DNA of 64,000 bases. It comes from Methylomicrobium lacus LW14. GTDB lineage: Bacteria > Pseudomonadota > Gammaproteobacteria > Methylococcales > Methylomonadaceae. The notes below the pieces were generated by a model. That model had not been told where the DNA came from, did not search any database, and saw only the letters and a program-made list of their open reading frames with translations. The DNA lies in contig NZ_AZUN01000001.1 of NCBI RefSeq assembly GCF_000527095.1, positions 1,488,001 through 1,552,000 of the forward strand. Reading direction: 5' to 3'. The position numbers and the translations under genes were made by a program. How positions within the stretch are numbered: the stretch's first letter is position 1; each line of letters begins with the position of its first letter. Positions 35,963 to 43,935 of this stretch are shown here, one piece after another.

Positions 35963-37039
35963 TTAACCCGCTTCAGCCACCAAACTGGGATAATCGGTGT
36001 AGCCCGTCTCCGGCCCCTTTAGCCCGTAGCCGTAGAACGTTTCGGTATGATAGGGATTGAGCGGCACATTCAGTTGCAGGCGGCGGGGCAAATCCGGATT
36101 GGAGATGAAGTCCTTGCCAAAAGCGACCGCGTCCGCCTCCCCTGCGGCGATCACCTGTTCGGCCGTTTCCCGGTTGAAGCCCTCGTTGGCGATCAAAACG
36201 CCGCCAAAGCGTTTTTTCAAGGCGGGACTGATGCGGTTTTCCCCCAGGGACTCGCGCGTAAAAATAAAGGCAATGCCCCGCCGGCCTAATTGCTCCGCCA
36301 CGTAGCCAAAGGTGCTCAAGGGGTCCGAATCGCCCATCGAATGGGCATCGCCCCTGGGCGCGAGGTGAACCCCGACGCGGTCCGCTCCCCAGACCGAAAT
36401 CGCGGCATCGGTGACTTCCAGCAGCAAGCGGGCACGGTTTTCTATCGGGCCGCCATAGCGGTCAGTGCGCTTGTTGGTGCTGTCTTGCAAAAACTGGTCG
36501 AGCAGGTAACCGTTGGCCCCATGCAGCTCGACGCCGTCGAAACCGGCCCGTTTGGCGTTTTCCGCGCCCTTGCGATAGGCTTCGACAATGCCGGGAATTT
36601 CGGCCGCGTCCAGGGCTCTCGGCGTCACGAATTCCCTAAGAGGCCGCAACAGGCTGACATGACCCAGCGGTGCAATCGCGCTCGGGGCGACGGGAAGTTC
36701 GCCGTTCAGGTAATCCGGATGGGAAACCCGGCCGACATGCCATAGCTGCAAAAACATCCGTCCGCCGGCGGCGTGTATGGCCCGGGTGACCTTGGACCAG
36801 CCCTCGACTTGAGCATCAGACCATATCCCCGGCGTGTCCGGATAACCGACGCCCTGCGCGGAAACACAGGTTGCTTCGCTTAAAATCAGTCCTGCACCCG
36901 CCCTTTGCGCGTAGTATTCGGACATCAGCGTGTTAGGGACTCTGCCGGCGCCGGCACGGCAGCGCGTCAGCGGCGCCATGATGATCCGGTTAGGGAGCGT
37001 AATCGCCCCAACAGTAATGGGTTCAAACAGATTGCTCAT
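35963..37039 (-). CDS. Old yellow enzyme family ene-reductase (NemA-like)
   Basis: A 358-residue FMN-dependent TIM barrel. The family signature is clear: IMAPLTRCRAGAGRVPN (about 21-37), LQLWHVGRVSHPDYL, and the active-site stretch FDGVELHGANGYLLDQFLQDSTNKRTDRYGG. GADAVAFGKDFISNPDLP-like phosphate-binding residues are near the end (AVAFGKDFISNPDL). It reduces activated alkenes or nitro compounds. It is 97 bp downstream of fecR in the same direction, so it could be co-transcribed with the siderophore genes, but a tailoring role is only a guess. AGAGGAC precedes the ATG. Confidence 0.93.
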   Translation of the reverse strand: MSNLFEPITVGAITLPNRIIMAPLTRCRAGAGRVPNTLMSEYYAQRAGAGLILSEATCVSAQGVGYPDTPGIWSDAQVEGWSKVTRAIHAAGGRMFLQLWHVGRVSHPDYLNGELPVAPSAIAPLGHVSLLRPLREFVTPRALDAAEIPGIVEAYRKGAENAKRAGFDGVELHGANGYLLDQFLQDSTNKRTDRYGGPIENRARLLLEVTDAAISVWGADRVGVHLAPRGDAHSMGDSDPLSTFGYVAEQLGRRGIAFIFTRESLGENRISPALKKRFGGVLIANEGFNRETAEQVIAAGEADAVAFGKDFISNPDLPRRLQLNVPLNPYHTETFYGYGLKGPETGYTDYPSLVAEAG

Positions 37040-37136
37040 TTTGTCCTCTTGTTAATGACTGTCTTTAGCCTGCACGTCGATGCTTTTAACACATCGGCCT
37101 ACGGCATTTTAGCTTGCAGGCCGGATTCAGGGAGCA

Positions 37137-38090
37137 TTAGCCGACGATCACCAGCCAGTCGGTCAAATAAGTCATTTTGACCGCCAGGGTCTTTTGCAAG
37201 ACTTTCAACATATCGCCGGGTTCCCTGATGCTCAGGCGTCCGTTGATTTTCATCGCGCGCAGCGAGTCGTCTTTAAACAGGATCATGCCGGAGCGGTAGC
37301 GGCGAATCTGATTGACGACGCTCTCCAGGGTTTCATTTTCGAACACCAGAAAACCATTGACCCAGGATGTCGAGAGCGCCGAATCCAACATTTTAGGTTG
37401 CCCAAGCGCGGTGGAATTCACCGAGACCGCCTGGCCGGCGTGCAACACGACAGGCTCCTTCCAGTGCCCGTTTTCGGACACTTCAACACGGCCGGAAAGC
37501 ACTTTGATTTCGTCGCCGTCGCTTTTCCGATCCACCATAAAATGCGTACCCAACACTCGGGTCGTCGAATGATCGGCTTTGACGATGAACGGCCGGCCAG
37601 GATCAGGCTTGACATCGAAATACGCCTCGCCTTTCAACAACTCCACCCAGCGCTGCGTCCCGTCCATGCTGAGCGCAACCGCGCTGTCGGTATTCAGCAT
37701 CATGGTGGAACCGTCTTCCAGGCGCACCGACTTACGCTCGCCCAACGCCGTGGTATAGTCGGCTTTAATCAGCACCCGGAATTGCCCGGTAAACGACACC
37801 GTCAGCACCAAACAGGCCGCCAGCGCCAGGAACATTTTCGAGCAAATGAAGCGTTTTTTGTGGGACCGAGGAGCGATGCCATGCTTTTGGGCGCTTGCGG
37901 TCAATCCCTTCAAGAAATCGGCGTCGCCCCATAGGGCGCTGATTTCATCAAATGCCTTGCGGTGCGCATCGCTCTGTTCGAGCCATTGGACAAAAGACGC
38001 CTCATCCTGCCGGCTCACGTTGGCGGCACGCAAACGAACAAACCATGCCGCGGCTTGTTCATCTACGTTGTTGTCAAAATCGGATTCCAA
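37137..38090 (-). CDS. FecR-family anti-sigma regulator
   Basis: A 317-residue inner-membrane protein. The cytoplasmic N-domain (about 8-60) has DEQAAAWFVRL and FVQWLEQSDAHRKAFDEI, typical of DUF4880. One membrane helix (about 85-103) is followed by a periplasmic FecR domain (LEDGSTMMLNTDSAV, LLKGEAYFDVKPDPGRPF, VRVLGTHF-type strands) and a C-terminal STN-like segment. It would relay a signal from the STN domain of the TonB receptor to the FecI-like sigma factor. The start codon is TTG at 38090 with GGAAA upstream; no in-frame ATG fits. It is separated from its sigma gene by the exporter and acylase genes, which is unusual. Confidence 0.9.
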   Translation of the reverse strand: MESDFDNNVDEQAAAWFVRLRAANVSRQDEASFVQWLEQSDAHRKAFDEISALWGDADFLKGLTASAQKHGIAPRSHKKRFICSKMFLALAACLVLTVSFTGQFRVLIKADYTTALGERKSVRLEDGSTMMLNTDSAVALSMDGTQRWVELLKGEAYFDVKPDPGRPFIVKADHSTTRVLGTHFMVDRKSDGDEIKVLSGRVEVSENGHWKEPVVLHAGQAVSVNSTALGQPKMLDSALSTSWVNGFLVFENETLESVVNQIRRYRSGMILFKDDSLRAMKINGRLSIREPGDMLKVLQKTLAVKMTYLTDWLVIVG

Positions 38091-38240
38091 AGCATTTTTC
38101 CAATTGGCTAATTAAGATAATTATAGGCCTTTCGCCCATCGAATTTCGGTCAGTTGAATCATCTCCCCAATCCTCGGCAAGCGTTGCAAACAGAGTTCCA
38201 CGCCCTGTCCCCCCTCGGTTGGCAGGATTTACCTTGCATT

Positions 38241-40676
38241 TTACCGAATGGCATGGTTATTTACCCGATTTTGTGCGGATTCGTCCGCGGCCTGCGGGCT
38301 TAACACCAGTTTGTGTTCCGGCTTTCCGCCCGCAAAGGCCAGCGGCAAACCGGTCACCCAGAACGCCTGCTGATCGCTGTAATAATCCGATAACGGATGG
38401 CCGGATTGCCCGCCCGGCATATGCAGTATGCCGTCCTCAAAATGGCCCGGCGAAACCACCAGCCTTTCGCTGGCGCCAAAATCGGGTCCTGTGACCCGCA
38501 CGCAATAGCCTCCGCAACCGGCCACCGGCTGGTGCGGCATATCCAGCGCCGCAGACAACAAGGGTAAGGCCTTCGAAAAGGGATGCGCATGGCCGACGAT
38601 ATTTTGCCTGCCCCAGGTCAATTCCGGCCATGCCGCGCCGGGATTCCGCGCCATGACCTTGGCAGCGCTCTTTTCCAATTGCATCAGGATGAAACGGTTC
38701 CAGTTTTGATGGAGCCCTGTATCCGGCAACAACGCTGCCGGCTTCGCGTCCAGCAAGGACTGCAAAGGCGTATCGGCATAATTCCACGCATAAACGAAGT
38801 CTTTGTCCGCCTGTTTACAGGCCGATAGAAACGGCGTAAACACCGCATCGATCAATTGCTTGCGAAACTCGATCAAGACCGGGAAGCCCAGGCTTGCGGT
38901 GTCGGCCCTGCCGTTCCAGCTCAATAAATAATCGCGCAAGCCGGTCAATTCCGGTTTTTGCGCCAACACCTCAGGCGTCAGTATTTGCAAGGCCAATTGC
39001 TGGTAATAACCATAAAATTCGCTTTCGGTATCCTGCTGCAGGTTAAACAGCGACCATTCGTTATGCCGTGCCGCCTGCTTGAGTTTCTGGTTAATCCGGT
39101 AAGCGCGATAGCCGTTCACGAACTGATGTCCGATCACGTAGGGAAAATCGGCCGCAAATCGGCGTTCGTTGGCGGTCACCAAAAAGCCTTCCGGCGGGTC
39201 GATGATGCGCGGCAAAGCGGCGGGGTCGACATAACCCTGCCAACCGGTCTTGCCATCCGCCCAAGATAGGCTGACCGAGCCGTCGCCGCCGAAGCGTTTG
39301 GGGATTTTTCCGGTCACCGTCCAGGCAATGTGGCCCTTTTCATCGGCCAGCAGCACGTTTAATTGCGGCCCGCCGGCCCGATTGGCGATAGCCAGCGACT
39401 GCGACAACGTTTGGCTCTGTTCCAGTTCCAGAATATCGACATTGACGGCATCCGGATCCAGGGCAACCCAATGGATTGCCACCGGCTGCCCCTGGAGAGG
39501 CTTGAGAGCGACAGGTCCCCATACGGTTTCCCTGACCGCCACCGCCTTGGAGGCGCCGCCCTTGATTTTGATCACTTCCTGCCGCTGATCGAATGGTTGC
39601 CAGCGATCGCCGACGCGGTACTGCCCCGCGTCATCCGGATTGATCTCCAGTTTGACCAAGTCCAGAAAATCGCCCGCCAGATTGGTCATTCCCCAAGCCA
39701 CATGCTGGTTACTGCCCGCTATCAGAAAAGGGGTTCCGGGCAGGTTCAGGCCTGCCGCCCGCACATCGGGATAATTGAGTTCGACCCGATACCAGATATT
39801 CGGCACACTAATCCCGAGATGCATATCGTTGGCCAATATCGCCCGGCCATCCGCGGTTTTGCTGCCGCTGACGGCCCAGGCATTCGAACCTGCCAAGGTT
39901 TCTCCTCGGGAGGCATCCGCCAACCGGGAGAACCCCCCCATGCGTCCTGCCAGCAGCGTCTGCATCACATTGACCGGCACAGGCTGCGCCGGCCTCAGCG
40001 ATTTCGTGCGATTCATCAGCTGATCGGTAAAGCGATCGGTATCCGGGGTCAGAAACGCCACGGCATCGGCGGGCAGCGTGTGCTCCATCACGCTCAGCAT
40101 GCGCTCGCCCTCTTCAACCCAGGCAGTCAAATTTTCGAACATTCCGAACACCACCAGCAAACTGTCTTCCGCCTGCCAAGGCTCCGGCGCGTAATCCAGA
40201 ACCTTAAACTCAAAAGGCAAGGTCGGATTTTGTGCAAGATAGCCGTTAACGCCCTCGGCATAAGCTTGCAAATACTGGCGGTGGAGCGGCGGCAACCGGG
40301 GCAAAATTTGCTTGGCCTTCTGATTGAAACCGTAAGTCCGCGCCTGGACGTCGCTGTTCACCGCCATGTCGCCGAAAATCTCCGCCAGCCGTCCGGCGTT
40401 CTTGCGCCGCATCAAATCCATTTGAAACAGGCGGTCGCGGGCGGCAACGTAACCCAATATCCTGGCCGCATCGACCCGGCTGCCGGCGGTAATCTTTGGA
40501 ATACCGTGCGCGTCGGTATCGATACTGGCCGGAGCCGCAAGGCTTGCCAATGGGATGTCGCCGTCCAGAGGCGGCAGCGATTGCAATAACCACCCATATC
40601 CCACGCCGGCCGCAGATGCGATCATCCCGATCGCGCCTAACCCCGCATAGAGCCATGATTTTTTAAGCTTTGGCAT
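38241..40676 (-). CDS. Penicillin acylase (Ntn hydrolase) family, PvdQ-like
   Basis: An 811-residue protein. An N-terminal signal/anchor (LYAGLGAIGMIASAAGVGYGW) targets it to the periplasm. The alpha chain contains VDAARILGYVAARDRLFQMDLMRR. The autoprocessing site is Gly-Ser264 in LAGSNAWAV; Ser264 becomes the N-terminal nucleophile of the beta chain. Later family motifs are GTPFLIAGSNQHVAWGMTN and LPDLTGLRDYL-like segments. In pyoverdine biosynthesis PvdQ removes the fatty acid of the acylated precursor after export; the exporter gene 15 bp upstream supports the same job here. Homologues can also act on acyl-homoserine lactones, so that alternative remains. Confidence 0.92.
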   Translation of the reverse strand: MPKLKKSWLYAGLGAIGMIASAAGVGYGWLLQSLPPLDGDIPLASLAAPASIDTDAHGIPKITAGSRVDAARILGYVAARDRLFQMDLMRRKNAGRLAEIFGDMAVNSDVQARTYGFNQKAKQILPRLPPLHRQYLQAYAEGVNGYLAQNPTLPFEFKVLDYAPEPWQAEDSLLVVFGMFENLTAWVEEGERMLSVMEHTLPADAVAFLTPDTDRFTDQLMNRTKSLRPAQPVPVNVMQTLLAGRMGGFSRLADASRGETLAGSNAWAVSGSKTADGRAILANDMHLGISVPNIWYRVELNYPDVRAAGLNLPGTPFLIAGSNQHVAWGMTNLAGDFLDLVKLEINPDDAGQYRVGDRWQPFDQRQEVIKIKGGASKAVAVRETVWGPVALKPLQGQPVAIHWVALDPDAVNVDILELEQSQTLSQSLAIANRAGGPQLNVLLADEKGHIAWTVTGKIPKRFGGDGSVSLSWADGKTGWQGYVDPAALPRIIDPPEGFLVTANERRFAADFPYVIGHQFVNGYRAYRINQKLKQAARHNEWSLFNLQQDTESEFYGYYQQLALQILTPEVLAQKPELTGLRDYLLSWNGRADTASLGFPVLIEFRKQLIDAVFTPFLSACKQADKDFVYAWNYADTPLQSLLDAKPAALLPDTGLHQNWNRFILMQLEKSAAKVMARNPGAAWPELTWGRQNIVGHAHPFSKALPLLSAALDMPHQPVAGCGGYCVRVTGPDFGASERLVVSPGHFEDGILHMPGGQSGHPLSDYYSDQQAFWVTGLPLAFAGGKPEHKLVLSPQAADESAQNRVNNHAIR

Positions 40677-40691
40677 GTTTGATTCCGATCA

Positions 40692-42404
40692 TCAAGAGGC
40701 TATCGTTTCCGCAGCGGCCAAATCCGGCCGTTCCGAATGCGCGGCCTGCAGCCGCCTATCGGCCACCGGCGATTCGACCGCGGTAATCCGGCCTTCATCC
40801 AGCTTGATGCAACGATCCGCCAAATGAAAATATTTATCGTCATGCGTAATCGCCAGCACCGTCTTGCCGCGCGCCTTCAGCGCCGGCAATAATTCGGTGT
40901 AGAACAAATGCTTGAATTCAGGATCCTGATCGGCCGCCCATTCGTCGAATACATAAAACGGCCTATCCTCCAGATAGGCCGCCAGCAGCGCCAGCCGTTT
41001 ACGCTGACCTTGGGACAAACTCACCGAAGAGAAGCGGCCATTCACGATATCCACCTTATGATGCAGATGCAGGCGCTGCAAATAATCCTCTATCGCGGCC
41101 CGATTGTTCTCGAAATCAACGCCATAGAGCTCGTCGAACAAATAAAAGTCCGAAAAGATCACTGAAAAATGCTGCTGGTAGGCATCGCGGCTGCCTGCAT
41201 CGACGGGGCAGCCGTTCCAGTGGATCGTGCCTTGCTCGGGATGATAAAGCCCGATCAGCAGCATGGCCAAGGTGGTCTTGCCGCTGCCGTTGCCGCCGAT
41301 TAAAAATACCAGCTCGCCCGGATGGAATTCCAGGTCGATGGGGCCCAGGGTAAAGTTACGGTTCTCCTTTTCCCGATGGAAACTATGAGTCACCCCATGC
41401 AGGGTCAACGCCTTGAAATGGCGCTGAGCCGAGAATTTGGCCAAGCGTTGCGCTGAATTTTTCCCTCTCAATGTGTCGTCTAATTGAAGCACCTTATTCA
41501 AGGAGACTTTAGCGCGGCTGAACACCGGCAAGCTGCTGGTCAAAAGCGTGAGGGGCGACATCATGAATAAAAATACCAAGAGGTAACCACTAACGACTTC
41601 CGGGGTAAGCGCTTGCCAAACCGGAAACACATACAATATCGCGGCAATGGTCAGATAGTACAGGAACTGTATCCACTGATTGATCCATAAATAAGCCACG
41701 GCGGCCCGGAAAGAATAACGGCGATAGGCCTCTTCGTTCACCGCCAGAGACTGGGAAACAAAGGCCTCACTTCGCCGGCGATGAAGTTTTAATTCGCGAA
41801 CGCCTTCGGTCAATGCAGAAAAGCCCCGGCTGAGGCTATCGTATTCGTCCCGCGCTCTCCGGAGGGATCGCATCGGCACGTGATTGAATAAATGGAAAGT
41901 CATGACGCCGAACAGGATCACGCCGGCCAAAACACCGGCCAATTGCCAGGACAGCCAGCTCAAATAAGCCATACAGCCCGCCACAATCGCGAAATTGATG
42001 CAGAGCACCGGAAAAAGCTCACTGGCATTTGCGATGGCGCTTACGTCCTCGGTCAAATGGCTCAGCAATACGGATTTGCCCATCTTCTGCAAATTCGGAT
42101 AGGGAGCATTCAAGATCAAACGACTGACGTGCAGCCGCAAATCACGAACCAGTTTTGTGCTGAATCGGCTCAACAAATAATGCGAAGCAAATCGGCAAAC
42201 CAATACGATAGAGGCTAAAACGGCAAACCATGCGGTAGGTGTCATGCCGGCAAACCGCCAGAAAGCCAGAGACTGATCCAGTCGTCCTGCCAAACTGGCA
42301 TTGATGAATGCAATCAATGCCGCATTGCTTAAGCCGCTGATAATGCCTGTCAGCAAGACACCAGTAATCGTTATCCAAGATGAGCGCCATAAAAATAACA
42401 GCAT
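40692..42404 (-). CDS. Cyclic-peptide/siderophore ABC exporter (PvdE/SyrD type)
   Basis: A 570-residue half-transporter: six membrane helices (about 1-300) fused to an ATPase domain (about 330-545). The Walker A GGNGSGKTT is near residue 370, the signature VSLSQGQRKR near 465 and the Walker B/D-loop FDEWAADQDPEF near 485. The membrane part and overall length fit the SyrD/PvdE group that exports nonribosomal peptides across the inner membrane. It is the first gene of the run exporter-acylase-fecR-ene-reductase and is divergent from the sigma-factor gene. GGAG precedes the ATG. Confidence 0.93.
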   Translation of the reverse strand: MLLFLWRSSWITITGVLLTGIISGLSNAALIAFINASLAGRLDQSLAFWRFAGMTPTAWFAVLASIVLVCRFASHYLLSRFSTKLVRDLRLHVSRLILNAPYPNLQKMGKSVLLSHLTEDVSAIANASELFPVLCINFAIVAGCMAYLSWLSWQLAGVLAGVILFGVMTFHLFNHVPMRSLRRARDEYDSLSRGFSALTEGVRELKLHRRRSEAFVSQSLAVNEEAYRRYSFRAAVAYLWINQWIQFLYYLTIAAILYVFPVWQALTPEVVSGYLLVFLFMMSPLTLLTSSLPVFSRAKVSLNKVLQLDDTLRGKNSAQRLAKFSAQRHFKALTLHGVTHSFHREKENRNFTLGPIDLEFHPGELVFLIGGNGSGKTTLAMLLIGLYHPEQGTIHWNGCPVDAGSRDAYQQHFSVIFSDFYLFDELYGVDFENNRAAIEDYLQRLHLHHKVDIVNGRFSSVSLSQGQRKRLALLAAYLEDRPFYVFDEWAADQDPEFKHLFYTELLPALKARGKTVLAITHDDKYFHLADRCIKLDEGRITAVESPVADRRLQAAHSERPDLAAAETIAS

Positions 42405-42954
42405 ATTGACTCCATTATGCAGTTAAGCCGATTGAAAGATGAACAACGGTGGGGATCACTCTGAAGACGTCTTGCCCCGTAAATCACCTCAGCTCAAAAA
42501 ACGGATCAGCGCCGCCAAGGGTACGGTAGCGGCTAAAATGGTGACTCACCCTTTCGTTTTCGAGCCGTAGAATCGGGTCTGTTTAATTAATCTATGTTAT
42601 TTAACGCGGCGCTTTTGTGTCATTACGCCTATTTTTTTGCGCCCTATCCCCCTCTGCCTTAAGGCTAAGCCCCTGAAATATTTCATACAAACGAGTTGGC
42701 TTAGAAATTGCTGTACCAAGTAAGCATGTTAGGTATTTACTCTACATTTATTTAATATATAAGCGTTTATTAATGCTTAAATAATTATTAAATACAGGAG
42801 TAGCCCGATCAGTCTTTTCTCGTGAAGCGCAGTAACTAAAGCGATAAAGTCATGCGGAATATACCGATATAGCCAGCATTTACAGTAGAGCTTGGCACGA
42901 TCTTCCAAACATACATGCTAATCAGCTTACCATTACAACAACAGGGAACTCAGC
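42405..42954. other. Divergent regulatory region of the siderophore cluster
   Basis: A 550-bp gene-free region between the divergent exporter and sigma-factor genes. A very AT-rich stretch at about 42735-42800 is bounded by GC-richer DNA. I looked for a Fur box and for a FecI-type promoter and could not identify either with confidence. Confidence 0.5.
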
Positions 42955-43467
42955 GTGAATCTTGAAGCGATTTATCTCAATCATCAATCCGAACTGCGGC
43001 TCCATCTGGCGCGGATCGTCGACTGCCCCGATATCGCCTCCGAATTGGTCCAAGAATGCTTCATCATCTTTTCGAAGGAAATCCAAAAACAGGTGATCGA
43101 GCATCCACGCGGTTTTTTATTTCGCACCGCCAGAAATCTCGCTTACGATCACATCAAGCACCGCAAAGTCACCGAAAAGCACCTCAACACGACCGATCCG
43201 ACCCTGCTTCCAAACGAAGAAGCGCCTTCAGCAGAACACATGGCGGTAATAGACGAAAAGCTGACGATCTTTTCGTCTATTGTCGACGAACTTCCCGCCC
43301 GCGCTAGAGAAGCTTTTGTTTTGAACCGGGTTTACGGCATGACCTACGCGGAAATCGCCAAAGAACTGAACATTTCCGACAGCGCTGTGGAAAAACTCTT
43401 AGCCAGAGCTTTGTTGCATTGCCGCCAACAATTCAAAAGCCGGCGGTCGGATTTAATCGGAGACTGA
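42955..43467 (+). CDS. ECF sigma factor, FecI-like
   Basis: A 170-residue extracytoplasmic-function sigma factor. Region 2 (about 1-75) has DIASELVQECFIIFSKE and HPRGFLFRTARNLAYDHIKHRK. Region 4 (about 105-160) has LPARAREAFVLNRVYGMTYAEIAKELNISDSAVEKLLARALLHCRQ. These are typical of iron-starvation FecI/PvdS sigma factors that drive siderophore and receptor genes. The start is GTG at 42955 with AGGGAA upstream. The partner anti-sigma is probably the FecR gene 5 kb to the left. The MbtH gene follows 98 bp downstream. Confidence 0.92.
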   Translation: MNLEAIYLNHQSELRLHLARIVDCPDIASELVQECFIIFSKEIQKQVIEHPRGFLFRTARNLAYDHIKHRKVTEKHLNTTDPTLLPNEEAPSAEHMAVIDEKLTIFSSIVDELPARAREAFVLNRVYGMTYAEIAKELNISDSAVEKLLARALLHCRQQFKSRRSDLIGD

Positions 43468-43565
43468 GGAAGATTAAGGCGTGACTCGTCTCCCCAAAGA
43501 AGTCTGCAACACCGTATCAATACACCGACCTATCTTCCCTCATCATCTGAACAATGGAGAACACC

Positions 43566-43787
43566 ATGGCCTGGGACCAAGAAGAGGACACCGCCATTTA
43601 TCAAGTCGTCGTCAATCACGAAGAACAATATTCGATCTGGCCGGAATACAAGGACATCCCCGGCGGCTGGCGCGCCGTCGGACCCAAGGGGCTGAAACAG
43701 GAATGTCTGGATTACATCAAGGAAGTGTGGACCGATATGCGTCCATTGAGTCTGCGGCAACATATGCAGCAGGCGGGCTTGGGCTAG
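43566..43787 (+). CDS. MbtH family protein
   Basis: A 73-residue protein with the MbtH signature NHEEQYSIWPEYKDIPGGWRAVGPKGLKQECLDYIKEVW, including the three conserved Trp residues. MbtH proteins bind NRPS adenylation domains and are often needed for their activity; here the partners are the A domains encoded 7-20 kb to the right. ATG at 43566 has GGAG at proper distance and is preferred to an ATG four codons upstream without a ribosome site. It follows the sigma gene, so it is probably co-regulated with iron starvation. Confidence 0.93.
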   Translation: MAWDQEEDTAIYQVVVNHEEQYSIWPEYKDIPGGWRAVGPKGLKQECLDYIKEVWTDMRPLSLRQHMQQAGLG

Positions 43788-43935
43788 CGCGTTAACTCTC
43801 TGCTGCGAACCAGATCAGGAAATTTAATCAACCAGGTGCGGATACATGGAAGTGCCCACCGACTTCTTTTAGCATTAACAACCTCGAACGGCTCTAATCA
43901 TAAGTCGACTACAGCCGTCCGAGGACAATGTATTC

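Noticed and set aside
39363..40589. 408-codon plus-strand ORF antisense to the acylase
   Set aside because: The minus strand carries the complete Ntn acylase motifs; this is a GC-driven shadow.
42735..42800. AT-rich stretch upstream of the sigma factor considered as a Fur box
   Set aside because: It lacks the GATAATGATAATCATTATC pattern or convincing hexamers; only AT-richness supports it.
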